Below, in pieces: positions 16,455-24,071 of a stretch of 64,000 nt of DNA (position 1 is the stretch's first letter; each line of letters starts with the position of its first letter). The stretch lies in contig CAWICW010000015.1 of NCBI GenBank assembly GCA_963834685.1, positions 62,001 to 126,000 on the forward strand. Reading direction: 5' to 3'. Under the pieces are notes generated by a model, which ran no database searches, was not told where the DNA came from, and was given only the letters and a program-made list of their open reading frames with translations. A program made the translations under genes and the position numbers. Source of the DNA: Palsa-504 sp963834685 (GTDB lineage Bacteria > Actinomycetota > Actinomycetes > Streptosporangiales > Streptosporangiaceae).

Positions 16455-16629
16455 GTCCTGCGGGGATGGCGGGTAAGCGGGTTCCGGCCAGGCCGACGGC
16501 GGGGGGTCAGGTCCGTCTGAGGGCTGAAGTCCGGCTCGGGCGGCATAGCGGTCATATTGGTCAGCGCTCCCATAGGCAGGCGTTCATGAAGGGGGCGGTC
16601 CATTGTGTGCCATCCCGTTCCATGCGGGG

Positions 16630-17775
16630 TTAGCGCAGGCGGCGGGCGCCGTCGGAGGGCACCGCGTCCAGGAAGTGCGGGGCCGGCCAGTGGTGGCGGG
16701 CGAATCGCCCGGTGACGTTTTCACGGATCTGGGCGGCGCGGCCGGCGGGGATGAGGGCGATGACCGAGCCGCCGAAGCCGCCGCCGGTCATGCGGGCCCC
16801 GGCGGCGCCGGCCTCGAGCGCGGCCTCGACGGCCTCGTCGGCCTGCGGCCATGACATCCGGAAGTCGTCGCGGAGCGAGCGGTGCGAGGCGGTCAGCAGC
16901 GGGCCGATCGCCGCCTGGTCGGCGGCCTGGAGCAGGTCGGCGGCTTGGCGGACGCGGCGGTGCTCGGAGAGGACGTGCCCGGCCAGACGGTGCAGGGACG
17001 GGTCGCTCAGCCGGGCTAGGTCCGCCTCCGTAATGTCTCGCAGCGACCGCACTTGGAGCGTGGAGGCGGCCCGCTCGCAGGCGTGGCGACGTTCGGCGTA
17101 GCGGCCGTCGCCGAGGGCGTGCCGGGCCCGGGTGTCGATGACCAGCAGGGTCAGGCCGGCCGCGGCCGGGTCAAGCGGGACCGGCGTGCCGGTGCCGACG
17201 CGGCAGTCGAGCAGCAGCGCGTGGCCGGCCCGGGACAGCAGCGCGGCGATCTGGTCCATGATCCCGCTCGGGACCCCGACGAAGTCGTTCTCCGCGCGCC
17301 GGGCCAAGGCGGCCAGCTCGGGCCTGGGCACCGGCAGCCGGTAGAGCCCGGTCAGCGCGAGCGCGGTGGCGCATTCGAGCGCGGCCGACGAGGACAGGCC
17401 CGCGCCCGCGGGCAGGTCGGCGTCGATCGCCACGTCGGCGCCGCCGATCCGGTAGCCCGACTGGCGCAGCGCCCAGGCCACCCCGGCCGGGTACGCGGCC
17501 CAGCCGCTCACCGATCCGGGCTCGAGGGTGTCGATGTCCAGCAGGACCGGCTCGCTGCGCTGCTGCCGGGAGGTCAGCGCGATCCGCCGGTCGGGTCGCC
17601 GGGCCGCGGCGGCGCGGACCCCGAGGCCGAGCGCGAAGGGCAGTACGAACACCTCGTTGTAGTCCGGGCCGCCGATCAGGTTGACGCGGCCGGGCGCGAA
17701 CCAGATACCCTCCGGCTCACGGGCGTACTGGCTGGCGAACCACGCGCCAGCATCCGGCGGTTCAGCCCGGTTCAC
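16630..17775 (-). CDS. galK: Galactokinase with altered galactose-binding signature
   Basis: 381 residues of the GHMP kinase family; phosphorylates galactose to galactose-1-phosphate. GHMP motif 2 GAGLSSSAALECA (about residue 124) and motif 3 ARMTGGGFGGSVIAL (about 325) are intact. Motif 1 is not: the canonical APGRVNLIGEHTDYNDGF reads APGRVNLIGGPDYNEVF, losing the conserved Glu-His and one residue. The Asp-Tyr-Asn is kept. The gene overlaps galT by 14 bases, so a galactose pathway role is expected; catalytic competence or sugar preference may differ. Confidence 0.87.
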   Translation of the reverse strand: MNRAEPPDAGAWFASQYAREPEGIWFAPGRVNLIGGPDYNEVFVLPFALGLGVRAAAARRPDRRIALTSRQQRSEPVLLDIDTLEPGSVSGWAAYPAGVAWALRQSGYRIGGADVAIDADLPAGAGLSSSAALECATALALTGLYRLPVPRPELAALARRAENDFVGVPSGIMDQIAALLSRAGHALLLDCRVGTGTPVPLDPAAAGLTLLVIDTRARHALGDGRYAERRHACERAASTLQVRSLRDITEADLARLSDPSLHRLAGHVLSEHRRVRQAADLLQAADQAAIGPLLTASHRSLRDDFRMSWPQADEAVEAALEAGAAGARMTGGGFGGSVIALIPAGRAAQIRENVTGRFARHHWPAPHFLDAVPSDGARRLR

Positions 17776-18628
17776 GGGCAGATCTCAGCTGTGCCGCGGC
17801 CTGCAGCGGATCGACCGGATCGAAGAAGACGCCGGCCCCGAGCTCCGCGGAGCCGAGGTGCCGGGCCACTCCCGGTGCCCGCAGGGCAGGCGCCAGATGC
17901 AGGTGCAGGTGCGCGGCCGGCCAGTCATCCCCGCCGGGCGGCCGCTGATGGACCCACAGCATGTAGGGCGCGTCCCGGCCGAGGAGCCGTTCCACACGGG
18001 TCAAGGCGTCGACCAGGATCGCGGCCAGGCCCTGGCGGAGCTGCGGGCCCGCGGTAGGCAGATCGGCGACGTGACGGCGGGGGGAGATCAGCAGCTCGTA
18101 CGGCCATGAGGGCGCGTGCGGCACGGCAGCCTGCCAGTCGCCGCGGCGACTGACGAGCAGGTCGCCGGCGGGGTCCGGGCAGAGGTGGCAGGTGGTGGCC
18201 GAGAGTTCGGCGGCCGGGATGGGCGGGATCGCGGCGAAGGCCATGACCTGGCTGTGCGGGTGCTCGATGGTGGAGCCGATCATCCGGCCGCGGTTCTCGA
18301 AGACGAACACGTAGGCTACGTCGTCGCGTGACCCGAGCGCCGCGGTGCGCGCCGACCAGAGCTCGACCACCTGGGCCGTTCGTTCCTCGCCCATGCTTAT
18401 GAAGGAAGCGTAGTGGTCCGGGCTGTGCAGGATGACCTCGTGACGGCCGTCGGGCAGGGCAGGCCAGCGGTTCGGGATGTGCCGCACGTCGTAGGGCCCG
18501 GGCGCCTCGAGGCCGCCCGGGCAGAACGGGCACGGCCCGTCCGGGAGATTTGGGCGTCGCTGCCGCCACGGGGTGACGACCACGTTGGCCCCCGTCAACC
18601 GGTCGATACGCAGATCAGCCTCGTTCAC
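17762..18628 (-). CDS. galT: Galactose-1-phosphate uridylyltransferase
   Basis: 288 residues, HIT superfamily. Swaps UMP between UDP-glucose and galactose-1-phosphate (Leloir pathway). The active site IEHPHSQVMAF has the nucleophilic second His near residue 123; the metal site includes CPFC (C33, C36) and a second CHLCPD. VFENRGRMIGSTIEHPHSQ is diagnostic. Length is on the short side (family about 330-350), mostly from a trimmed C-terminus. The 3' end overlaps galK, so the two are translationally coupled; galE is not in the window. Confidence 0.92.
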   Translation of the reverse strand: MNEADLRIDRLTGANVVVTPWRQRRPNLPDGPCPFCPGGLEAPGPYDVRHIPNRWPALPDGRHEVILHSPDHYASFISMGEERTAQVVELWSARTAALGSRDDVAYVFVFENRGRMIGSTIEHPHSQVMAFAAIPPIPAAELSATTCHLCPDPAGDLLVSRRGDWQAAVPHAPSWPYELLISPRRHVADLPTAGPQLRQGLAAILVDALTRVERLLGRDAPYMLWVHQRPPGGDDWPAAHLHLHLAPALRAPGVARHLGSAELGAGVFFDPVDPLQAAAQLRSAREPG

Positions 18629-18660
18629 GAGGCTTCACCATATGCCGCGGCCCGGCGCCG

Positions 18661-18739
18661 TTACTCGGGGCGGGCGTAGCGGGTGGTGCAGAGCGGGACG
18701 AAGACGGCGAGCAGCAGCGCCGTCCAGGCCAGGGACGCG
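18661..18739 (-). pseudogene. Possible 3' remnant of a membrane permease
   Basis: A short frame ending at 18661 encodes ASLAWTALLLAVFVPLCTTRYARPE, the form of the last transmembrane helix and tail of ABC-2-type transporter permeases. A stop codon in frame immediately upstream cuts it off. It lies 32 bases before the galT start. Only about 25 residues survive, so the identification is weak. Confidence 0.3.
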
Positions 18740-19122
18740 GTTCAACGCCCGTCACCGGCAAAAGCACCTTGCGGGACGGTAGTACACCCACAGCCCGGGT
18801 CACGGCCCGGGCCGTGTCCCCGGCTCGGATAGAGGGGACCACGCCAACTCTGGAACTCCCCGGCCCGGTCGTCGGTTGACCGTCGAAGCCGCGGTGAACT
18901 TGTGATCGCCGCTCGGGCCGGTCTGTGGGAATGCCCGTCTGGCTGGCGTATTCTGGGAGATGGCAGCCACGTCTGCCTGATCCTAGCTACGCCGGCCCGG
19001 CGCTGGTGGTAGTGCCTGAGGACAAGAGCGGCCCAGCCCTCGCGTGGAGTCTTCCCCTCCCATCGTGATCTCCTATGTGCGGTGGCCAGGCGCCGGGACG
19101 CGGCCACCGGAGCAGAGGCACG
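18740..19122. other. Intergenic, no convincing gene
   Basis: No frame here has coding character I trust. The notable structure is a perfect 16-bp palindrome CACGGCCCGGGCCGTG (18801-18816), preceded by another CCCGGG. It could be a hairpin or binding site upstream of the gene at 19123. Confidence 0.4.
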
Positions 19123-19653
19123 ATGTCGCACGACAAGATCAAGGCAGCAGCCCGCAGGCGCATGGCGGAAACAGGCAAGCCGTATGCCACCGCCCGGCGC
19201 GAGGTCATCAAGAATCACCAGGAAGCCGGACCCGGACCGGGAGCCGCCCCGTCCGCCGACACGAGATGGTTCCCTATCGACTACAGCGATATGGGCCGGG
19301 TCTCCCTGTGGACGGAGACACGGCATGGCGGGGGACCGGGACGCGGCGGCGTGGAGGTCGACTCCACCGCGGTGCGGGTGCGGACGGCTGATTTCCATCT
19401 GGACATCCCTCGCAGCTCGGTGCGATCGGCCGCGCGCTCTGCGCGCTCGGTCCGGGGAACGATCGGGGTACACGGCGGCCGCGGGCGCTGGCTCGTGAAC
19501 GGCTCGTATAACGGCTTGGTCGAGCTCACCATCGAGCCGCCCTGCTACACCTCTCGGCAACCCAGCACACTATTCCTCAGGAGTAAGGTCAGTTCGCTGA
19601 CGATCAGCCTCGTCGACCCCGACGGCTTCATCGCCGCGGTCGGAGGTCAGTAA
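19123..19653 (+). CDS. Uncharacterised protein with KAAARRRMAETG N-terminal motif
   Basis: 176 residues. Residues 5-30 (KIKAAARRRMAETGKPYATARR) form a basic amphipathic helix that also begins the protein at 43108-44388. A linker follows, then a beta-rich domain of about 115 residues: WFPIDYSDMGRVSLWTET, GVEVDSTAVRVRTADFHLDIPRS, GTIGVHGGRGRWLVNGSYNGLVELTIEPP, ending LVDPDGFIAAV. The beta-domain resembles small actinobacterial proteins of unknown function in which residues SS--R form one turn after DIPRS. ATG 19123 has AGAGG upstream. Confidence 0.65.
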   Translation: MSHDKIKAAARRRMAETGKPYATARREVIKNHQEAGPGPGAAPSADTRWFPIDYSDMGRVSLWTETRHGGGPGRGGVEVDSTAVRVRTADFHLDIPRSSVRSAARSARSVRGTIGVHGGRGRWLVNGSYNGLVELTIEPPCYTSRQPSTLFLRSKVSSLTISLVDPDGFIAAVGGQ

Positions 19654-20023
19654 TGGGCCGCGCGGGGACTGAGGCTGCGGCTTCCTGATCCTGCTCTGAC
19701 ACGTCCCGGGCCGGGATCATATGGCACCTCGATCCCGGAGACGGGGCCAAGGGCACACGCCCAGTGGAACCACGGTCCTGTGGACGGTCGTCGAACGTGA
19801 AGACCGCCGCGGAAGTACGCCCGGGGCGGGCCAGCGATCAGCCAAAGAGTAGCCCGGAATGGCAGCCGGGCCAGGGCGCCGGCTCGGAGGTCCTGGCCTG
19901 GTTCCAGCAGCAGAACAGCTGACCAGGACCGGAGGCGTGGCCAGGCTCAATGCGTCCAGGTAACGGTAGAATCTCAACTCGCCGCGCCAGGCAAGATCAA
20001 CGCGTTATTATCACGGCGCAACC
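19654..20023. other. Intergenic, upstream of GH5 gene
   Basis: No confident gene. A 43-codon plus-strand frame at about 19789-19921 ends LAWFQQQNS and may be a gene remnant. A TATTAT hexamer (20006-20011) 12 bases before the GH5 start could be a -10 element; I found no good -35. Confidence 0.3.
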
Positions 20024-21340
20024 ATGCCATATCCTGCTCCACCACCCGATAGCGGCACAGGAGCTCTCTTCCCGGCGGCCATGGGGACAGGAGGCAGCTT
20101 TCCGGTGGCCACATGGAAAGGGTTCATGACGCCGGCCGGATCGGCCCGCGGCGGCTGGCGGTTCAGCTGGCGGGGGCTGGCCAGGGGCGCGGCGCTGGTA
20201 CTGGCCCCGCTGCTGGTCGTCGCGCTGATCATGCCGCTGGGAGATGCCAGGACGACCGCGGCCAAGGCGTCGTCGTGCGGCAAGGCGGTCGGGCCGTTCA
20301 CCGTCCACGGCACGACGGTGCTGGCCAAGAACGGCTCGGTGTTCGTCTCCTACGGGATGACGGTGTCCGGGCTGCAGGAAGGGAACTGGACCGGGCTCAT
20401 CACGGAGGACCTGGCCAAGATCGCGGCGACGGCCAACGACTGGTGCGCCAACACGGTCCGGATCCAGGTCAACCAGGATCTCCTCCTGGGGCCGAACGGG
20501 ACGAGCTTCGACCCGGAATACATGGCCGCCATCGAGTCGGAGGTCTCCCTGGCCGAGAGCTACAACCTGGTCGTGGTGCTCAACGACGAGACCAACTTCT
20601 CCCCGCCGACGGTGCGGCATTACCAGGCCGGGCCGACGCCGGGGACAGAGATCTTCTGGAAGGACATGGCCAGGTACTACGGCAACGACCCGCAGGTGAT
20701 CTTCGACCTGTACAACGAGCCACGGACGTCCGTGCCCTACATGCCGGACGCCACACTGTGGCGGCTGTGGCTGAACGGCGGCACCTTCCAGCACGTGCAC
20801 TACGCCTTCGGCATGGCGGCCCTGGCGGCGTACGTCCGGTACACGGTGGGCGCGCGCAACCTGTTCTGGATCGAGGGCCCGCGGTACTCGATCTCGTTCG
20901 AGGGGATGATCCGCTACCACGCGCTGATCCACGTGAGCGGCGTCGTGTACGCCATCCACCACGCCCAGGGCCAGCACGACGTGAAGGACTGGAACGCCGC
21001 CTTCGGCTACCTGGTGACCGACGGCATCGCGCCCGTGGTGAACGGGGAGTTCACCAACTACGAGCCGCACCCGAATCCGAAGATCAGCGCGATACCCGGC
21101 TACTGCTGGCCCAATGCCCCCACCGCAGTTCCGCAGTACCTGCAGTACCTGGCCTCGCTCCACATCGGCGTGAGCGCCTACCAGCTCGTGCCCGGCTGGC
21201 TGATCCATTCCAACAAGGACCTGGACAGTCCTACCTCGATCAACCCGCAGACCTGGAGCTGCCAGCCTAACCGCGAGCCGCAGCCCAATCAGAGCGCCGG
21301 CGAGCTGATCATGCAGTACTTCGAGCAGCACAACGGCTGA
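20024..21340 (+). CDS. Membrane-anchored glycoside hydrolase family 5
   Basis: 438 residues. A basic stretch followed by one hydrophobic segment (about residues 50-72, LARGAALVLAPLLVVALIM) predicts a signal anchor with the catalytic domain outside. GH5 (clan A) landmarks: the acid/base in VIFDLYNEPR (E232) and the nucleophile in PVVNGEFTNYE (E342); also NTVRIQVNQDLLLG with the conserved Arg after strand 2. Likely acts on beta-glucans or mannans; subfamily not determinable. The start is uncertain: ATG 20024 lacks a ribosome site, and ATG 20126/20127 is near the membrane segment. Confidence 0.82.
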   Translation: MPYPAPPPDSGTGALFPAAMGTGGSFPVATWKGFMTPAGSARGGWRFSWRGLARGAALVLAPLLVVALIMPLGDARTTAAKASSCGKAVGPFTVHGTTVLAKNGSVFVSYGMTVSGLQEGNWTGLITEDLAKIAATANDWCANTVRIQVNQDLLLGPNGTSFDPEYMAAIESEVSLAESYNLVVVLNDETNFSPPTVRHYQAGPTPGTEIFWKDMARYYGNDPQVIFDLYNEPRTSVPYMPDATLWRLWLNGGTFQHVHYAFGMAALAAYVRYTVGARNLFWIEGPRYSISFEGMIRYHALIHVSGVVYAIHHAQGQHDVKDWNAAFGYLVTDGIAPVVNGEFTNYEPHPNPKISAIPGYCWPNAPTAVPQYLQYLASLHIGVSAYQLVPGWLIHSNKDLDSPTSINPQTWSCQPNREPQPNQSAGELIMQYFEQHNG

Positions 21341-21469
21341 CCGGAGCCGGGGAAGTGGTACGCGAGCAGTCGGGCGACAGCGGGCGCTAGCTGAGCGGGT
21401 GAACCCGGCCCTGGTGCAGTGCCCGGTCAGTGCAGGTGACGACCGAAGCGAGGGCCGGCCGACCGCGAC

Positions 21470-21660
21470 TCAGCGGGTGCCGATGAGCGAGTCGGGGACT
21501 TCGCGGAGGAAGATCTCGGCGGTCTTGGGCCCGACACCCTTGCGGCGGCCTTTTGCGGGACGGGCCGCCCAAAAAGGAGGCTGGCCAGCAGCCAGTCGAA
21601 CAGGCTTTGGTCGGTTTTGGTGTCGATGCCGAGGTCGGCGGCGGTGATAAACGCAGCCAT
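21470..21660 (-). pseudogene. HhH (endonuclease III-like) protein with large deletion and frameshift
   Basis: ATG 21660 opens FITAADLGIDTKTDQSLFDWLLASLLFGRPVPQKAAA, a good match to the start of small HhH-GPD-type DNA glycosylase-like proteins. In a different frame the same stretch ends KGVGPKTAEIFLREVPDSLIGTR and a stop at 21470-21472; that is the helix-hairpin-helix end of the same family. About 85 central residues are missing and the halves are out of frame. I infer a deletion pseudogene. Confidence 0.65.
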
Positions 21661-21853
21661 GGCGTGTTCCGTTTCAACGGGTGATGTGAATGTTGAAGAA
21701 CGGGCTCTATGTTTGCAGCCTAACGCAATGCTTTCCATGGAAGCTAGTTTCAGCTTCGCGGGGCGTTCGGTGCTGCCGAGCTAGCACCGGTTCTCCATTG
21801 TGCGCTCCGCGGACCGGATCTGCGTGCTTCACGAGGGGCGGTGGAGTCTGCGA

Positions 21854-22120
21854 CTAGCTGTCGCTCGTGCCGGTCACTCTCGCGCGGATCCGTTCCACGA
21901 TCTGGTTCGCTTCGTCTTCGGTGATCTCGATGAACTCGTTCGCAGGTCGCCGCGCTCGGCGGAGACTAGCAAGCCAGCTGCGCTCCCAGATGAGATCTCG
22001 GGTGAATGCTTCATCGCGCCTGCCGCCGTCCTCGATGTAGGTGCGCCGGAACACCCCCGCCGGCCGCTCGCGGCTGCTTAGGTCGTTCACGATCGCGTAG
22101 TAGGTGACCTTATCTGGCAT
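21854..22120 (-). CDS. Probable immunity/antitoxin partner of RelA/SpoT-like toxin
   Basis: 88 residues: KVTYYAIVNDLSSRERPAGVFRR, a charged middle, and EFIEITEDEANQIVERIRARV. The pattern (YYAIV...RP-GV-RR...D-F-RDL-WE-S...I-EDEA-IVER) recurs in small actinobacterial proteins next to polymorphic toxins. It begins inside the 3' end of the toxin frame (34-base overlap), so it is probably translated with it. An immunity role is inferred from position, not demonstrated. Confidence 0.6.
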   Translation of the reverse strand: MPDKVTYYAIVNDLSSRERPAGVFRRTYIEDGGRRDEAFTRDLIWERSWLASLRRARRPANEFIEITEDEANQIVERIRARVTGTSDS

Positions 22121-22500
22121 CTGCGTCCTCTCTCCGCGTAGTCGGGAATGCCGTCAGCGCCCGGCGGAACCGGCACCTCGGCGGCGACTTTCTTCTGGAA
22201 GGCTTCAAGAACCAGCTCCTCGAACTTGTCGGCCTGCTGGCTGCGGAGCCGTTCGTAGGCGTCATGCGTGAGCTGCTTGGCCTCGAAGCTGATGCGCGTG
22301 TGAAACTGCACTTCAAACCGCTGGCCGGAATCTGGCTCGATCCACTGGCTGTTGATGCCCTTGTACTGCTCATCGGACCAGGAATTCTTGAGCTTGTCCA
22401 GCTTAAAGCCGTGATCCTTCAAACGCTCGATATCCGCTCGGACGCCCTGAGTGTAGCGGGCCTCCTGGTACTGAAAGGTGTATCGGATAGCGTCAGGCAC
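22087..22500 (-). CDS. RelA/SpoT-like toxin, C-terminal part after frameshift
   Basis: Open from a GTG at 22500, 137 residues. Contains AIRYTFQYQEARYTQGVRAD, LKNSWSDEQYKGINSQWIEPD and RFEVQFHTRISFEAKQLTHDAYE: the RYT, Y-G-N and EVQ(F)HT elements of the RelA/SpoT nucleotidyltransferase fold, in a form seen in polymorphic toxins. In the frame upstream, ISPEEAVSLVPDAIRYT reads smoothly from the preceding gene, showing that 22493-23080 and this frame were one gene split by a single-base shift near 22515-22530. Toxin activity (nucleotide pyrophosphate transfer) is inferred from family. Confidence 0.65.
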   Translation of the reverse strand: MPDAIRYTFQYQEARYTQGVRADIERLKDHGFKLDKLKNSWSDEQYKGINSQWIEPDSGQRFEVQFHTRISFEAKQLTHDAYERLRSQQADKFEELVLEAFQKKVAAEVPVPPGADGIPDYAERGRRCQIRSPTTRS

Positions 22501-23080
22501 AAGCGAAACGGCTTCTTCGGGCGAGATGCTGCAGATCCTTGATAATGCCGTAGACCTTCTCTTTGATGCGGTCGCGGCCTTTCAGGCGGTCGTCGAAGCC
22601 GATCAGGTGGCGGTCCGGATCCTGACTTTCTATGGCGCGCAATGCTGGCGAGATCTTTTCTTGCTCCCGTTTGGCGACACGGTCGCACTCTGCTTCAACC
22701 CGGCCGTTGACGACGGGGTCTAGGGACCTGTTGCCCTCTCCGCGCCAGGAACCCGGCGGATCAGCGGGCCGGTCGACTGGGGTGCGCTCCTCCGGCGGCC
22801 ATTTTCGCTGGTACTCCGTCCATATCCAGCGGGACTCCTTGACCGTCTCACCCCACTTCTCTTCGGCGGCCTGCTCCCTGGCCGCGGTCCGCCGCGCGGC
22901 GACTGACTCCTCCGCGGAGACCGCCACGCGCAGGTCGGCGTAATACTCCTGCCGGAGGCGGGTCTCGGCCGGGGCGCGGCCAGCCCCGCCAGCCCGGCCG
23001 CCGGCGCCATCGTGGTCGTCGCGATGATCTGCGTGGCCATCCGGCGGCAGGTCGGGGTCATCGGGGCGGTCGACTCCCAC
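22493..23080 (-). CDS. RelA/SpoT-like toxin, N-terminal part before frameshift
   Basis: 195 residues ending at 22493 after out-of-frame residues HLARRSRFACA. An acidic Pro/Asp-rich leader is followed by helices (EEYYADLRVAVSAEESVAARR, EKWGETVKESRWIWTEYQRK) and then SPALRAIESQDPDRHLIGFDDRLKGRDRIKEKVYGIIKDLQ, the N-terminal helix and GF-DRLK--D-I--K element of the RelA/SpoT-like domain continued in 22087-22500. No secretion signal or long delivery domain is visible. Whether a programmed frameshift, decay or assembly error is open. Confidence 0.6.
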   Translation of the reverse strand: MGVDRPDDPDLPPDGHADHRDDHDGAGGRAGGAGRAPAETRLRQEYYADLRVAVSAEESVAARRTAAREQAAEEKWGETVKESRWIWTEYQRKWPPEERTPVDRPADPPGSWRGEGNRSLDPVVNGRVEAECDRVAKREQEKISPALRAIESQDPDRHLIGFDDRLKGRDRIKEKVYGIIKDLQHLARRSRFACA

Positions 23081-23213
23081 CGGACCTCACAGCCCGCCTG
23101 CGGCGCAGGATGTCGCACGAAGGGAGCAATTCATGACAATGAGTAGCATGCTGGCTGGGGCTCGAATGGGCGAGGACGTCATCGGTATCCAACTGCCACT
23201 TCGTAAGACGAGG

Positions 23214-23690
23214 TCAACCCTCAGCCGGTTCATCGGCGTGTACAAGTGGGATGGCACGCCTCAGAGAGGTCGCCGTCTGCTCCCCCGAAGATGACGCCTC
23301 ATGAGGAGTCGGATGCGCCGAGGAGCCAGGACTCGGTGACGGGCGGGCTGCCGGCCCGGCGGTCAGCCAGGTATGGAGCGCCCTGATCAGCGGGCCGGGA
23401 TTCTTCCTGGACCTGGAGAAGGTCCGGCTGCTAGTGAACAGCAGCCCGCAGGTGAGCGGTCCGGCCTGCAGGGTCCGCAACATGATCGGCCTGAAGTCCT
23501 TCATGTTCTCCGTGAGCAACCATCGCCGTTCTGCGCTCGCCCACGCGAATACCTCCTCGTCGGACTTTGAGCGCAGGTCAGGCCGCTCCGCGATCGCGAT
23601 CACGTCGTGACCGAGCTCGCGAAGTTCCGCCGCGACGGCGGGCGAGAACATCTCGTCCAGCAAGAGCCTGACATCAGGCCGCTGGTTCAT
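23214..23690 (-). CDS. DUF5615 PIN-like toxin
   Basis: 158 residues from ATG 23690. The first 105 match DUF5615 (PIN-like) toxins: RLLLDEMFSPAVAAELRELGHDVIAIAERPDLRSKSDEEVFAWA, RWLLTENMKDFRPI, with acidic residues at the usual PIN positions (D in LLDEM, D in SDEE, N-DF). An unrelated Ser/Pro-rich tail of about 50 residues follows. The start overlaps the stop of an antitoxin-like frame by 4 bases (ATGA), typical toxin-antitoxin coupling. Confidence 0.75.
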   Translation of the reverse strand: MNQRPDVRLLLDEMFSPAVAAELRELGHDVIAIAERPDLRSKSDEEVFAWASAERRWLLTENMKDFRPIMLRTLQAGPLTCGLLFTSSRTFSRSRKNPGPLIRALHTWLTAGPAARPSPSPGSSAHPTPHEASSSGEQTATSLRRAIPLVHADEPAEG

Positions 23691-23866
23691 GCGATGAGGT
23701 GCTGCTGGACGCGCCATGCTGCTTCCGCGCGGGCCGAAGCTTCGTCGGCCTCTGCTATCTCCGCGTCGATCTCGTCGGGGTAATCGCCGTAGTAGCTGAT
23801 TACCGTGCTGATCCGGCTAGTGTCGACGGCGAACACCTCAGCTGCGGCGTCGATCGCGGCGGGTCC
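23687..23866 (-). pseudogene. Antitoxin of the DUF5615 pair, N-terminus out of frame
   Basis: A frame with no start codon encodes AAIDAAAEVFAVDTSRISTV then YYGDYPDEIDAEIAEADEAS and ends AAWRVQQHLIA; its TGA overlaps the toxin ATG. This is the usual C-terminal, toxin-binding half of DUF5615-associated antitoxins. The likely start GTGAGCATG (about 23877-23885), overlapping the upstream gene stop, is in another frame, so a single-base shift near 23865 disrupts it. If real, the toxin would lack a full antitoxin. Confidence 0.5.
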
Positions 23867-23882
23867 GCGCTCGTCGACATGC

Positions 23883-24071
23883 TCACGACCGGTCGCTTGC
23901 CTTCAGGTTCCGGAGCGGTTCGGTGAGTTCGCGGGCGACAAAGTCCATGAACCCGTCGGGATCGGGCTCGGCGTTCATGGCGACCAGGTGGTCCAAGCCG
24001 GCGTCGGCGAACTTCTGGGCGACGCCCCGGGGCCGTCCGGGGATTACACCGGTGACGCGCCGGGATTCCAC
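23883..24071 (-). CDS. Short frame between oxygenase and antitoxin
   Basis: 62 residues if started at GTG 24071, which lies inside the last codons of the oxygenase gene. Sequence GVIPGRPRGVAQKFADAGLD and DPDGFMDFVARELTEPLRNL looks like a genuine protein end rather than antisense noise, and its stop overlaps GTGAGC of the damaged antitoxin. It could be a coupled small gene or the C-terminal piece of a lost larger gene. No family recognised with confidence. Confidence 0.35.
   Translation of the reverse strand: MESRRVTGVIPGRPRGVAQKFADAGLDHLVAMNAEPDPDGFMDFVARELTEPLRNLKASDRS

Noticed and set aside
18801..18816. Perfect palindrome CACGGCCCGGGCCGTG as a terminator
   Set aside because: It lies upstream of genes on both sides rather than after one, and has no T-run; kept only as an intergenic note.
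19997..21331. A 444-codon minus-strand frame opposite the GH5 gene
   Set aside because: Composition is typical of an antisense shadow, and the plus strand has the catalytic GH5 motifs.
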